Notes: a model not told the origin generated them from the sequence alone. A stretch of 64,000 nt of DNA from Bacteroidota bacterium (GCA_025963725.1 JAOQAE010000002.1:1482411-1546410); one strand, 5' to 3'; positions 51,521 to 61,215 are shown, counted from the stretch's first letter. Numbers and translations are program-made.

Positions 51521-53995
51521 ATGATGAAAAAGCTACTTCTGTTATTCATTTCAGTTCTCTCTCTTTCTTACAGCTCCAGGGCCCAGGATTTTTTAGGGTA
51601 TATCAACAGTAATTATTCCGGCGTTACAGGCGTTGACCTTAATCCGGCCAACGTAGTGAACAGCCGCTACAAAGTGGATGTAACGCTGTTTGGCGCAAGC
51701 GTTGCCGCTTATAACAATTACGTGGGGCTGAAGCGCAGCGCGCTTAAAAAAGACCAGTATGGAAATTACTATGCCTTTAAGGACACGGCCTTTGCGGACC
51801 ATTATCTCAGTCCGCGCGATGGCAACAATATCAACAAATCGGTTTATATATCGAACCAGATCTACCTGCCTTCTTTTCTTGTAAGCATCAACCCAAAGAA
51901 TGCGATCGCACTGAAAACGAAAGTGAGGACGCTGATGAATGCAGACGGCATCGAGCCCGACCTTGCACGCCTCGCGTACCACAGCCTCGATTATCCCGAC
52001 CTCTGGAACATGAAGCTCAGCAACCAGAACCTCAGCATCCAGACGATGACATGGGCTGAATACGGCTTATCATACGGACATGTGTTCCAGGATGATGGCC
52101 CGCATTTCTTCAAGGCAGGGATCACCGCAAAATATATCCAGGGCCTGCAGTCGGCTTACATGAATGTGCAGAACCTCGATTACGAGTTCACGGATGATAC
52201 CACCGCATCGCTTTTTCATTCGGATGTAAGCTATGGCCACTCCACCAACTACGAAGGCGAAAAGCTTGAAGCCGGGTATAAGAATTCGGCATTGTTCTCC
52301 TGGGGCCTCGACCTTGGTGTTGTTTATGAATGGCGCCCCGATTACCAGTCATACAAATATGATATGGACGGACAAACCAACCTCTGGAGAAATGACAAGA
52401 ACAAATACAAGTTAAAAGTAGGCCTTTCCGCGGTTGACATCGGCTGGGTAAAATTCAAAAAAGGAAGATACTCCCGCGATTTTACCGCCGACATCACTGC
52501 ATGGAACCTTCATGAATTTGATACCGTGGCCTCGTTCGACGAGTTCGACAGCCTCCTGAACTACCATTACCCGATGAACAAGGGCGACCAGTATTATAAA
52601 ATGAACCTGCCTACTGCATTCAGCCTGCAGATCGATTACAACATCTACAAAGACTTTTATGTGAACTTCACACCGTACTGGTCTCCGCGCTTTAAAAAGG
52701 ATAAGGAAAAAGTGCACGACATCACCACGTTCAGCTTAACGCCGCGCTGGGATCACAAATGGTTCGGCGCATTCATTCCTTTCTCGTACGATGTTACGGG
52801 GAATTTCAAGGCCGGCCTCGCGCTGCGCATAGGGCCGCTGATCGTTGGTACCAACAGCCTTGGCCCATGGGTGGCACGCAAGGATATTTACGGGGCGGAT
52901 GCCTATGCAATGCTCAAGATCCCGATCATGTACGGACATCCGAAAGACAGGGATAAGGATAAAGTTTCCAATAAAAAAGACAAGTGTAAGGATGTACCGG
53001 GAACATGGGAATTCCTTGGCTGTCCTGACCGCGACGGCGACCACATCCAGGATAAGGATGATGTTTGCCCTGACGTAGCGGGATTACCGCAGTTCCATGG
53101 CTGTCCTGACAGGGACGGTGACGGCATCATCGACAGCCAGGATGCTTGTCCTGACACTGCCGGTTTGGCTGAATTCAACGGCTGTCCTGATAAAGACGGT
53201 GACAAGATCATCGACAAGGAAGATGCTTGTCCGGACGTTGCCGGCTTGCCTGCATTCAAAGGCTGCCCTGATAAAGACGGCGACGGCGTAATGGACAAGG
53301 AAGACCGCTGCCCGGAAAAACCGGGCCCTGCAAGCAACGACGGATGTCCTGAAACAAAACTGATCCTGGTCGATCCGCAGGGCAACCCGCTGAAAACAGC
53401 TACGATGGGCAAGGACAAGAGCTTCAGCTTCGATGAGCTGCCGGCCGATGAGCTGGTGCTGTTCAGGCTGGAAGGCGATGATGTGGAAGGCATCACCGAA
53501 GTGAAAGTAATGGTAGGCGGCATCGCGAAGAGGGCATTAAAGGACGGTAAAGACCACTTGTTCCGCTTCATCGTGATCAAGCCGGATAACAACGGACTGA
53601 AACCGGAAGCCGAAAAAGATGTGGCGATCAAGCTGAACAAGGAAGAGGAAGAAGTGCTGAAAAAAGCGTTCAACAACCTCGAGTTCGCTTCAGCGAAGGA
53701 CATCATCAAGCAGGAATCGTATGCGTCACTTGATGAGCTTGCCGCACTGATGGCGAAAAAACCAAACTGGAGACTGAAGATCTCCGGCCACACCGATAAC
53801 CAGGGCGGTAAAACCACGAACATGAAGCTTTCCGAGAAGCGTGCGAAAGCCGTTCAGAAATACCTGGTGAGCAAAGGCATTGCTGCTGACAGGTTCAAGG
53901 TGGAATGGTTCGGACAAACAAAACCGATCGCGGATAACAAGACCGAAGCAGGCCGCCAGAAGAACAGGCGCGTGGAAATGCTGATCATCGAATAA
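51521..53995 (+). CDS. OmpA-family outer membrane protein with calcium-type repeats
   Basis: The 824-residue protein has a signal peptide and a DUF5723-like outer-membrane barrel region (about 22-480). A run of thrombospondin type 3-like repeats (DxDxDG pattern, about 485-615, e.g. DRDGDGIIDSQDACPDTAG) follows, then a linker. The OmpA peptidoglycan-binding domain (about 710-824) has ISGHTDNQGG and LSEKRAKAVQKYLVSKGI. It should link the outer membrane to the cell wall. Met 51524 is an equally likely start. Confidence 0.92.
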   Translation: MMKKLLLLFISVLSLSYSSRAQDFLGYINSNYSGVTGVDLNPANVVNSRYKVDVTLFGASVAAYNNYVGLKRSALKKDQYGNYYAFKDTAFADHYLSPRDGNNINKSVYISNQIYLPSFLVSINPKNAIALKTKVRTLMNADGIEPDLARLAYHSLDYPDLWNMKLSNQNLSIQTMTWAEYGLSYGHVFQDDGPHFFKAGITAKYIQGLQSAYMNVQNLDYEFTDDTTASLFHSDVSYGHSTNYEGEKLEAGYKNSALFSWGLDLGVVYEWRPDYQSYKYDMDGQTNLWRNDKNKYKLKVGLSAVDIGWVKFKKGRYSRDFTADITAWNLHEFDTVASFDEFDSLLNYHYPMNKGDQYYKMNLPTAFSLQIDYNIYKDFYVNFTPYWSPRFKKDKEKVHDITTFSLTPRWDHKWFGAFIPFSYDVTGNFKAGLALRIGPLIVGTNSLGPWVARKDIYGADAYAMLKIPIMYGHPKDRDKDKVSNKKDKCKDVPGTWEFLGCPDRDGDHIQDKDDVCPDVAGLPQFHGCPDRDGDGIIDSQDACPDTAGLAEFNGCPDKDGDKIIDKEDACPDVAGLPAFKGCPDKDGDGVMDKEDRCPEKPGPASNDGCPETKLILVDPQGNPLKTATMGKDKSFSFDELPADELVLFRLEGDDVEGITEVKVMVGGIAKRALKDGKDHLFRFIVIKPDNNGLKPEAEKDVAIKLNKEEEEVLKKAFNNLEFASAKDIIKQESYASLDELAALMAKKPNWRLKISGHTDNQGGKTTNMKLSEKRAKAVQKYLVSKGIAADRFKVEWFGQTKPIADNKTEAGRQKNRRVEMLIIE

Positions 53996-54005
53996 AATAA
54001 AATAC

Positions 54006-54033
54006 AAAGGAAAGCCAGCAACGGCTTTCCTTT
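54006..54033 (+). terminator. Terminator after the OmpA gene
   Basis: AAAGGAAAGCC and GGCTTTCCTTT form an 11-bp stem around a 6-nt loop, followed by a T run. Confidence 0.88.
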
Positions 54034-54049
54034 TTTTAACCTGTTTTTA

Positions 54050-54057
54050 TACATTTG
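54050..54057 (+). promoter_or_regulatory. TAnnTTTG promoter box
   Basis: TACATTTG lies 20 nt before the start codon of the 211-residue exported protein, just after the OmpA terminator. Confidence 0.5.
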
Positions 54058-54077
54058 CAAGACCAAAAAGAACTGCT

Positions 54078-54713
54078 ATGAAAAAACTATTTTCTCTTAC
54101 TGCTATTGTGATTGCAGCATTGGGCCTGAAGGCGCAGACTGCAAAAGATGCATTCAATGCAACTGAAATTGTATGGTACGGACTTGATTTTACAAAGGCG
54201 AAGTTCGTTGGCCAGTTCGACCAGGGATTCGGCGCCATGCCGGCCACAGGAACCGACATGCGCAACAAATGGATCCCGCAGTGGAACTCGCTTATTGCAA
54301 AGGAGCCGCAGAATTTCAAGATCAAGGATGCTTTCCGCAAGGACAACATATATTATGACCTCGCACCTTTGAATGAGCTGAACAGCAAGATAGATGTGGA
54401 CAACTGCATGAGCTTTAATCCAGGCAAGATAGAAAGGGCCGACATCGACGCAATGGTGAAACAATACGGCGAAGGCGATAAAAAATCGGGCATCGGCCTT
54501 ACGTTCATTGTTGAGAACTTCAATAAGAACATGGAGATGGCGGATGTGTATGTTACCTTCTTCGACATCGCAACAAAAAAAGTGCTGTTCACAGAAAAGG
54601 TGTCGGGAAAAACGCTCGGTATGGGCATGAGGAATTACTGGGCCGGCGCTATCAAGAATATCCTGAAAGAGATCGATGCAGGCCAGTATAAAGCCTGGAA
54701 AGCAAAAGCATAA
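54078..54713 (+). CDS. Conserved exported hypothetical protein
   Basis: The 211-residue protein has a signal peptide (MKKLFSLTAIVIAALGLKAQ) and a soluble alpha/beta body (GLTFIVENFNKNMEMADVYV, FFDIATKKVLFTEKVSGKTL). It reads like a conserved Bacteroidota secreted or periplasmic protein of unknown function. The C-terminus has no type IX sorting domain. It has its own promoter box and is followed by a hairpin before the next lipoprotein gene. Confidence 0.7.
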   Translation: MKKLFSLTAIVIAALGLKAQTAKDAFNATEIVWYGLDFTKAKFVGQFDQGFGAMPATGTDMRNKWIPQWNSLIAKEPQNFKIKDAFRKDNIYYDLAPLNELNSKIDVDNCMSFNPGKIERADIDAMVKQYGEGDKKSGIGLTFIVENFNKNMEMADVYVTFFDIATKKVLFTEKVSGKTLGMGMRNYWAGAIKNILKEIDAGQYKAWKAKA

Positions 54714-54732
54714 GCACGATCGAATACAAATG

Positions 54733-54765
54733 ATCCCCCTGCACTACTGCGGGGGGATTTTATTT
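54733..54765 (+). terminator. Hairpin terminator between two exported-protein genes
   Basis: ATCCCCC and GGGGGAT form a 7-bp GC-rich stem, followed by TTTTATTT. It ends close before the lipoprotein start and may allow read-through. Confidence 0.65.
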
Positions 54766-54771
54766 CCGCAC

Positions 54772-55458
54772 ATGAGAATTATCCCAGCATTTATCATCAC
54801 CGGCTTACTGTTTTCCTGTAACCAGCCCGGCAACCCTGTCCAGCTCAAAAGCCCGGCGCCTGTACTTGCCAACGACACGCTGCGCATCACAAAGGAGCTT
54901 ACGGGCATTTACAGGGATGACAATGTTACGTTCATCCCCTGCGATCAGCCCGGGATGACCTACCGCGTAAATGATGATGCAAAGCTGCACGCTGCTTTCA
55001 AAAAGATCCTGCCGAATGCTTATCCCGGCGAAGCGATCTTTCTGAAAATGAATGCAGAGCTCAGCGCGATCAATTCAAAAATATATGCAGGATTGCTGGA
55101 AGTAAAGGACATACTGAAAACAGAGCAGAAGAATTTTGAGAACACTTGTATTCCCTATGATTTCTGGTGCATGGGAACCGAGCCGTTCTGGCAGCTGCAG
55201 ATCTCGGAAAAGGAAAACCTGATCGACCTGTATAACCCGATGGAGCAGAAGACCATCCATGCCGCTTATGTAAAACCGAAAACGGAAAACGGATCGATCA
55301 CTTATACTACATTGAACAATGTGAAGGAACCCAATTTCCGGATCGTGATCATAAAGAAAAAGTGCAGCGATGGAATGAGCGACCGTGAATATGATTATGA
55401 GGCGACTGTAATTGTGAATGGCACAACATATAAAGGCTGCGCAGTGAAAGGGAAATAG
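54772..55458 (+). CDS. Lipoprotein with GTEPFW-type domain
   Basis: The ATG at 54772 gives 228 residues beginning MRIIPAFIITGLLFSCNQPG, a lipoprotein signal with lipobox LFSC. The C-terminal half carries FWCMGTEPFWQLQISEKENL and CSDGMSDREYDYEATV, then GTTYKGCAV. This signature belongs to the COG3650-like envelope proteins, whose biochemical role is not established. Upstream frame sequence overlaps the terminator and is not used. The following 300 bp are repeats. Confidence 0.75.
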   Translation: MRIIPAFIITGLLFSCNQPGNPVQLKSPAPVLANDTLRITKELTGIYRDDNVTFIPCDQPGMTYRVNDDAKLHAAFKKILPNAYPGEAIFLKMNAELSAINSKIYAGLLEVKDILKTEQKNFENTCIPYDFWCMGTEPFWQLQISEKENLIDLYNPMEQKTIHAAYVKPKTENGSITYTTLNNVKEPNFRIVIIKKKCSDGMSDREYDYEATVIVNGTTYKGCAVKGK

Positions 55459-55680
55459 TTAGTAGTTCGGAGTTTGTAGTTCGGAGTCGGTTAACATTGA
55501 TAATTATAGTTCCGGGCTGTCAGGCGAAGGGTTAAAATGTCGAAGTGGGTTGGTCACTCTGAGCTTGTCGAAGAGTGTGCGAAGGCCGACGCAGATGTTT
55601 CGACAGGCTCAACATGACAACGCGCAAAATGCCGCTTCGATTCAGTCATTTCGAGCGAAGTTGAGAAAGTGCGAAAGCTT
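55459..55680. repeat. Compound intergenic repeats
   Basis: First, TAGTAGTTCGGAGTTTGTAG with TTCGGAGTCGGTTAAC, shared with 18.64 kb. Then, near 55548-55620, GGTCACTCTGAGCTTGTCGA and GTTTCGACAGGCTCAACATG, an inverted pair. Then TCAGTCATTTCGAGCGAAGT. They fill most of the 304-bp gap; the promoter box at 55733 follows. Confidence 0.65.
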
Positions 55681-55732
55681 ATACCTCACTTCATAAGTAA
55701 TAAGATTAATAGTTAATAGCAACACAGATTCG

Positions 55733-55740
55733 TAAATTTG
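55733..55740 (+). promoter_or_regulatory. TAnnTTTG promoter box of the MBL gene
   Basis: TAAATTTG lies 22 nt before the start codon. Confidence 0.5.
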
Positions 55741-55762
55741 TACAGATTCGTTATCCGCACCC

Positions 55763-56623
55763 ATGAAATTACACACCATCAACACAGGAAATTTTAAGCT
55801 CGACGGAGGCGCCATGTTCGGCGTAGTGCCGAAATCGTTATGGAGCCGCACCAACCCGGCAGATGAGAACAACCTTTGCACCTGGAGCATGCGCTGCCTG
55901 CTCATCGAGGATGGCAACAGGCTGATCCTTGTCGACAATGGCATCGGCGACAAGCAGGATGCAAAGTTCTTCGCACATTATTACCTCAGCGGGAACGATA
56001 CGCTTGAATCTTCCCTGAAAAAAGCCGGCTTCAGCACCGGCGATGTTACCGATATGTTCCTTACCCATCTTCATTTCGATCATTGCGGGGGCAGCATAAA
56101 GTATAACGACAACAGGAATGGTTATGATACCGTATTTAAAAATGCGATCTACTGGAGCAATGCGGAACACTGGGAATGGGCAACCAAGCCGAACAACCGC
56201 GAAAAGGCAAGCTTCCTGAAAGAGAACATCCTCCCGATCCAGGAAAGCGGGCAGCTGAAATTCATTGAGGGCGAGGAATCAAAACAGCTTGGCGAGAACA
56301 TTTCCATTTCATACATGCGCGGGCATACCGATGCCATGATGATCCCACAGATAAAGTATAAAGGCAAAACGCTTGCTTTCATGGCCGACCTGCTCCCTTC
56401 CACGGGGCACATTCCTTTGCCTTACGTAATGGGCTATGATACACGCCCGCTGCTTACACTTTCAGAGAAGGAAAAATTCCTGAAGCGCGCTGCGGACGAA
56501 GAGTTCATTCTTTTTCTTGAACATGATTCGGTGAACGAATGCTGCACGTTGCAGAATACGGACAAAGGTGTGAGGCTGAAGGATACGGGAACGCTGGAAG
56601 ATTTTTTTGGAAAACAATCCTAA
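55763..56623 (+). CDS. MBL-fold metallo-hydrolase
   Basis: The 286-residue protein has the metallo-beta-lactamase motif THLHFDHCGG for two metals and a further ligand in MRGHTDAM. Length and the N-terminal KLDGGAMFGVVPKSLW place it near the lactonase-like/alkylsulfatase-unlike hydrolases often labelled N-acyl homoserine lactonase family. The substrate is unknown. No signal peptide. It is a single-gene unit whose stop overlaps the convergent GT39 gene by 4 bp. Confidence 0.88.
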   Translation: MKLHTINTGNFKLDGGAMFGVVPKSLWSRTNPADENNLCTWSMRCLLIEDGNRLILVDNGIGDKQDAKFFAHYYLSGNDTLESSLKKAGFSTGDVTDMFLTHLHFDHCGGSIKYNDNRNGYDTVFKNAIYWSNAEHWEWATKPNNREKASFLKENILPIQESGQLKFIEGEESKQLGENISISYMRGHTDAMMIPQIKYKGKTLAFMADLLPSTGHIPLPYVMGYDTRPLLTLSEKEKFLKRAADEEFILFLEHDSVNECCTLQNTDKGVRLKDTGTLEDFFGKQS

Positions 56624-58203
56624 TACCAGGTGGGATCAGGGGCTTGTATTCTTACTACTGCAGGATCGTTAAGAATATAATCCGGAAGCTTTCCATTATC
56701 GATCACGGCCAGCTTTATGTTTTGCTTTTTCAGCTGCAGGTAAGTATTGTATTCCAGTGGCTTGTCATACGCGATAAAATCCGTATAAAACATAATACCG
56801 ATATTCTTTTCTTCCTTACAGTTAAAAATAACATAATCAGGGGAAGGCAGGATCGTTGCCAGCGATTTTATAAAAGCTGCATCCCTGATCTTATCTGCCC
56901 TCTTATCATTATCATTCGGCTTCACTTCAAGCGTATGCTTATAGGCGATCTTATACAGGTTTAGGTTTCCCCAGCAGATCAGCAAAAGTGTTAACACCAT
57001 GAAGCCTTTCTGAAATGCTGCACGCTTAAACAACTTTTCCTTCACCAAACCGAGAATATCCTTAATAAGCGCTGCAAGCGAAAGAAAAATAAAAGGGCTT
57101 ACAATGAAGCAAAACGCGATCATCTTTGTAGCCGCTAAAGAGAAGAACAGGTAAACAATGATGATGTATGAAAAGAACGCGATCCTGAATTTATTTTCAG
57201 AGATTTGCCTGTACAGGAAAATGAATGAGATGAGGATAACAAATGGCACCAGCTGGCCATCGCCATAAACCTTACGCAGATTATCAAAATAATAAAAGGC
57301 ATCGCCACCATGGCCTTCCACCACTTCAAAAAAATGTTTTGTATTCAGTGCATATTCGGCACTGCTCTCGGCAGGAAAGGCTTTTGATATGTAGAGCTGC
57401 CATGGCAGGAAGACGATCACACAGGCAACTAAGCTCAGTGCGGGATCAATATACGATCGTAAGCAAGCCCTTTTTTGTTTGTCGCCTAAAATAGAAATCC
57501 CCCAACCCGAAAAAACAAGAAGGCCTGTCAGCCACTTCACAAGTACCGCGCAGCCACTGAACAAGCCGATGAGAACAAGCCAATACTTTTTTCCAGACGC
57601 CTCATACTCTACCCACGCCCAGATGCTTGCGGCAATATAAAAAAGAAAGGCAATGTCGTTATGATCACTTGGAGGGAGTCCTGTACAGAGCTCATGAACG
57701 AAAAAAGCGGAAGCAAAAAGCAGGGCACCATAATACGCTGTCCGCTCATTTAAAGAAAGTTTACCGATACGGTAGATCATCAGCGGGATTATGCTCATCA
57801 TTAAAACCGAAGGTATCCTCACAGCAAATTCATTTAAGCCGAACAGCTTTAAGCTCAAAGCGATCTGCCACAGGAACAATGGCTGTTTGTGCAGCCAGAT
57901 GTGGTTGGAGATCCAGCTTGCAGGATCATATTCAAGAAGCGGATGATCGTATAGGGCCGGAATGAAAGGATGTTTTAAAAAGTTTTTGGCCACAAGGGCA
58001 TGAAACTGCTCGTCCCAATTGTTCAGGAAAGGATCGAGAAGAGCTGAAAAGGAACACATGAATATTCCTGCTGCGAAAAGAAGGAAAAGGCTTGCTTTCG
58101 TGTTATTCCGGAATTCAAATGAAATGATGCTGCAGGCAAGCAGTACAAACCCTGTGATAAGGCTTAAGAATGCATTTGGCTCAAGAAAGTAAATGGTTGC
58201 CAT
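56620..58203 (-). CDS. Glycosyltransferase family 39 (PMT/ArnT-like)
   Basis: The 527-residue membrane protein has about 11-12 spans. A first periplasmic loop begins with NNWDEQFHALVAKNFLKHPF, carrying the Asp-Glu pair typical of GT39/ArnT enzymes, followed by the KQPLFLWQ segment. It transfers a sugar from a polyprenyl phosphate donor to a protein or lipid at the periplasmic face. It is convergent with the MBL gene and 13 nt downstream of the GH16 gene, so probably in the same transcript. Confidence 0.87.
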   Translation of the reverse strand: MATIYFLEPNAFLSLITGFVLLACSIISFEFRNNTKASLFLLFAAGIFMCSFSALLDPFLNNWDEQFHALVAKNFLKHPFIPALYDHPLLEYDPASWISNHIWLHKQPLFLWQIALSLKLFGLNEFAVRIPSVLMMSIIPLMIYRIGKLSLNERTAYYGALLFASAFFVHELCTGLPPSDHNDIAFLFYIAASIWAWVEYEASGKKYWLVLIGLFSGCAVLVKWLTGLLVFSGWGISILGDKQKRACLRSYIDPALSLVACVIVFLPWQLYISKAFPAESSAEYALNTKHFFEVVEGHGGDAFYYFDNLRKVYGDGQLVPFVILISFIFLYRQISENKFRIAFFSYIIIVYLFFSLAATKMIAFCFIVSPFIFLSLAALIKDILGLVKEKLFKRAAFQKGFMVLTLLLICWGNLNLYKIAYKHTLEVKPNDNDKRADKIRDAAFIKSLATILPSPDYVIFNCKEEKNIGIMFYTDFIAYDKPLEYNTYLQLKKQNIKLAVIDNGKLPDYILNDPAVVRIQAPDPTWY

Positions 58204-58216
58204 TGAGCCAAATTTA

Positions 58217-59488
58217 CTAATTACACACGATCTTTCTCAGATAAATATTTTGCCTGCAGATGATTTCTGCGAAATAGATTCCTTTAGGCAGTTCGGAGAT
58301 ATCGATCTTCATCAGATAATTCTCATCACTGTTCTGCAACCATACTTCCTGGCCCATTGAATTGCGTAGTATTAACCTTTGGATAGGATCCTCTTTATCC
58401 ATCTGAACAATAGAAAACGCTCCTTTTGCAGGATTGGGATAAACATTCAGATATTCGGAATCCTTTTCTTCCGGAAACGACTGGAGCGTATCCTGCTGCG
58501 TATAAATCCTTACATAGTCAATTAAAAACTCTTTAGGGAAATCTCCGCGGTCGAAGCCGACAGCAGTATTTAAAACAAAATTCATTCCGATGCCCTTTTC
58601 CGGGAACGTATTAAAAACAGTATACTTTTGCGAGCCATTAATTTCATTACAATCTTTCACAGGCACCGCCGAGCCGTATAGCGGGCCGTAAGGAAGCGGC
58701 GGAGAGATGGTCCAGATCCTGTATACTTCCCTTACCACCCTGCCGTCCAGCTGCCAGATGATCTTATTTTCATCCCATTCAACAGAATACACATGAAAGT
58801 CGTCCGAGAGGTTCATTCCTGTTATTCTTGTAAATCCGTTATCGCATTGGCCTTCCTCCACGTGATTACAGTGATTTTGCTTGTGATACGACATAATCAT
58901 GTTCCCTGAATCGGTATTCGCATTTGAAGTTTCATCCTTATTGATAAATTCAAATCCGTCAATTTCCTGAGCACAGCCGCCAGCGAACCAGAACGCCGGC
59001 CATACCCCATCAATGTATGGGATCTTGCAGCGTGTTTCAAACCTGCCCTCCTGGAAAGTAATCTTGCTGCACACCATTCCGGAAGTATATTTAAAAAAAA
59101 CATCCATAGAAGGGAAGTCGGGATCCGGCGGCCTGTAACCAGGATCCACTTTTGTTACCAGGTGAAGAAAACCATTGTCCACATATACATTCTCATCAAG
59201 GTAATACTGCCTTTCCCACCCGGTGCCTGACTGGCTGTTGTGCAGCGACCTGCCCAACCAGGGATAACAGGTAAGCCAGCTTCCGCTATCCAGCGTATCA
59301 TCAAAATTGTCTTCAAAGATCAGCTGATAATCCCCGCTTTTGCAGCGGATGGTATCATCCTGATTAAAAGACAATCCATTGTATGTATAGCTACAGCCAT
59401 TAAGCAGGAAGTTGGTCGGATATATCTGTGCGCGGAGGCCGATGCATAAGAATAGCACAGTAATTGTCGCAAGAAAATATGCTTTCAT
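58217..59488 (-). CDS. Type IX-secreted GH16 glycoside hydrolase
   Basis: The ATG at 59488 gives 423 residues with a signal peptide (MKAYFLATITVLFLCIGLRA). The GH16 catalytic motif is EIDGFE with Glu175 nucleophile, Asp177 and Glu180 acid/base, plus RFETRCKIPYIDGVWPAFWF. The end (YLNVYPNPAKGAFSIVQ) is a type A sorting domain. GH16 enzymes cut beta-1,3/1,4-glucans such as laminarin. The start overlaps the barrel gene stop by 4 bp. A longer frame up to 59575 is not family-like. Confidence 0.9.
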   Translation of the reverse strand: MKAYFLATITVLFLCIGLRAQIYPTNFLLNGCSYTYNGLSFNQDDTIRCKSGDYQLIFEDNFDDTLDSGSWLTCYPWLGRSLHNSQSGTGWERQYYLDENVYVDNGFLHLVTKVDPGYRPPDPDFPSMDVFFKYTSGMVCSKITFQEGRFETRCKIPYIDGVWPAFWFAGGCAQEIDGFEFINKDETSNANTDSGNMIMSYHKQNHCNHVEEGQCDNGFTRITGMNLSDDFHVYSVEWDENKIIWQLDGRVVREVYRIWTISPPLPYGPLYGSAVPVKDCNEINGSQKYTVFNTFPEKGIGMNFVLNTAVGFDRGDFPKEFLIDYVRIYTQQDTLQSFPEEKDSEYLNVYPNPAKGAFSIVQMDKEDPIQRLILRNSMGQEVWLQNSDENYLMKIDISELPKGIYFAEIICRQNIYLRKIVCN

Positions 59489-60312
59489 TGTTTTCCCAGG
59501 ATGAAATGAATACCTGCGTTGATTCCTATGCTGCTGAATGGATAATATTGCCGCAGCTGCTGCCTGTGCGACCATCCGGCCGAAGGATTGTAATTGGTTG
59601 CTGTATAATTATCCAGGAAATCTATTTCCTTCTGGGAGGGGCTCATGTTTGGGATCATGTCCACACCATCGATCTCGTAGCGGGTAAGTATTCCTCTTTT
59701 CGGCCCCCAGGACTGGCTGATCATATCGAGGCCGGCAAATATCGCCAGCTTCGGATTAAGAAGGTATATTGCCCCGGCAGAGGAGCTCAACCCTAATGAG
59801 AAACCTTTTGAATATTTCCATGTCGAGCGGGTTTCGCTTTGAGTCTGCAGGTCAACATACATGTCGTCTATCCAGATATTTCCTGTGAGCCTGAAAACCA
59901 CCCCGAGGGTAATATACGGCCTTATCTTTCCCTCGGCAAGATTGAGCCGGAATGCTGGTGTAAGGCGCAACATCGTTGCCGACAATGTTGTTTTTTCCAC
60001 AAAAGCATTCTCCCTCCTGTATTCACTCCTGTAGTTCCAGCTATCCAGGTAAGAAACATTTATTTCAAGGCCAGTTTTAGGCCGCAGTAAATAACCCACA
60101 GAGCCATTTAGATGAAAGCCTTTACCAAGAGATCCCCTGACTACCGAAGCCGATGTGTGTATATTTCCATTATTAACATTGGATGCAAGGCTCTGGGAAG
60201 CCATGCTTAAACCGTAGCCTGCTGCAAACCCCGCATACATTTTCTGGGCACAGGCAGAACTACAAACCGTAAAGAAAGCGCCAATCACCCACAACTGCTT
60301 CAATCGATGCAT
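59485..60312 (-). CDS. Outer-membrane beta-barrel protein
   Basis: The ATG at 60312 gives 275 residues (MHRLKQLWVIGAFFTVCSSA, signal peptide). The mature chain alternates aromatic and polar residues in strands, with a Tyr/Gly/Asn-rich pattern (YAGFAAGYGLSMASQSLASN), and ends ISAGIHFILGKQ-like, typical of a small barrel. It overlaps the GH16 gene by 4 bp, so the two are coupled. It may help glucan handling, but this is only inferred from position. Confidence 0.7.
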   Translation of the reverse strand: MHRLKQLWVIGAFFTVCSSACAQKMYAGFAAGYGLSMASQSLASNVNNGNIHTSASVVRGSLGKGFHLNGSVGYLLRPKTGLEINVSYLDSWNYRSEYRRENAFVEKTTLSATMLRLTPAFRLNLAEGKIRPYITLGVVFRLTGNIWIDDMYVDLQTQSETRSTWKYSKGFSLGLSSSAGAIYLLNPKLAIFAGLDMISQSWGPKRGILTRYEIDGVDMIPNMSPSQKEIDFLDNYTATNYNPSAGWSHRQQLRQYYPFSSIGINAGIHFILGKQ

Positions 60313-60363
60313 ACATAACATGCACCTAAAATAACACATTTTATGCACGAATCAAATTAAGCT

Positions 60364-61215
60364 TTAAAACTCTATCTTCTCCTCTTTCATTACGGCACCA
60401 TCCGTCATCATTTTCGCATAATATGTGCCCGACGGAAGCTGCGAAGTATTGAAGGTATAGAACAGCTTGTATTCGCCGCGTGCGTGTGCCTGCCTTTCGA
60501 ACAGCAGCTGTACCTGCTTCCCTTCACTGTTAAAGATCGCGATCGTTACCTTGTTGTCGATGTTCAGCGAATAGGCAAACACGCCCTCCACCTTCACCGG
60601 CCTTCCTGCCACGCTGCCCTCATTCTGCTGCTTGTACACCACATCATACGCGGGGATCGGCCTGCCGGTGATCTGTGAAACATAGTTGCGAAGGTTTTGT
60701 ACATCTTCCCTGCTTCCGCATTCAATGCTGGCGATGGAATTATTATCGGAAACCACCCATACCGCCTGCTGCGCAGTGTAATTGCTGTAATATTTATTCT
60801 TATCGATAAAGCTTGCCAGCTTCACCAGGTTGGTGTCGGCCATTTTACCCACGGTGTACACCGACTTGGGCGATGGGGCGCTGTTATGCGCCTGGCAGCA
60901 CATGCCGGAAACATTATAAGAGCGCTCCTGGTTGGCGGCAAGCGCAAAGCTTTGCTGCTGCGTAACCAGGATATCCTGCTCCGAGTTGTTCTGTGAATCA
61001 AGCCTTCTCCCCGCTTCCACCCTAAGGCTGATCGGCGCATTCGTTACATTGCGGATCTTCATCTCGATCACTTCACCCGTGTATCCGCCCTTGCCTTTAA
61101 TAATTAATTTCACAAGGCCCTTCTTAGCTGCTTCTTCAACGGTTAATACATTACCTGCAACTAAGGCATCTGCACTGATTGCCGATGCAAGGATCATTAG
61201 ATTGAGAATTTTCAT
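60364..61215 (-). CDS. Exported protein of unknown function with CTD-like end
   Basis: The 283-residue protein has a likely signal peptide (MKILNLMILASAISADALVA). A Ser/Ala-rich beta domain contains MCCQAHNSAPS near residue 105, and an unusual central part follows (ASIECGSREDVQNLRN). The C-terminus (FNTSQLPSGTYYAKMMTDGA) resembles a short type IX/FlgD-like beta-sandwich, but lacks the YPNP opening. An AAGGAGG 5 nt before the ATG is an unusually strong Shine-Dalgarno for this genome. No family assigned. Confidence 0.6.
   Translation of the reverse strand: MKILNLMILASAISADALVAGNVLTVEEAAKKGLVKLIIKGKGGYTGEVIEMKIRNVTNAPISLRVEAGRRLDSQNNSEQDILVTQQQSFALAANQERSYNVSGMCCQAHNSAPSPKSVYTVGKMADTNLVKLASFIDKNKYYSNYTAQQAVWVVSDNNSIASIECGSREDVQNLRNYVSQITGRPIPAYDVVYKQQNEGSVAGRPVKVEGVFAYSLNIDNKVTIAIFNSEGKQVQLLFERQAHARGEYKLFYTFNTSQLPSGTYYAKMMTDGAVMKEEKIEF

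Noticed and set aside
52903-53823. 306-codon open frame on the minus strand
   Set aside because: It lies antisense to the OmpA gene, which has a full family signature; Ser/Pro-rich translation is typical of a shadow frame.
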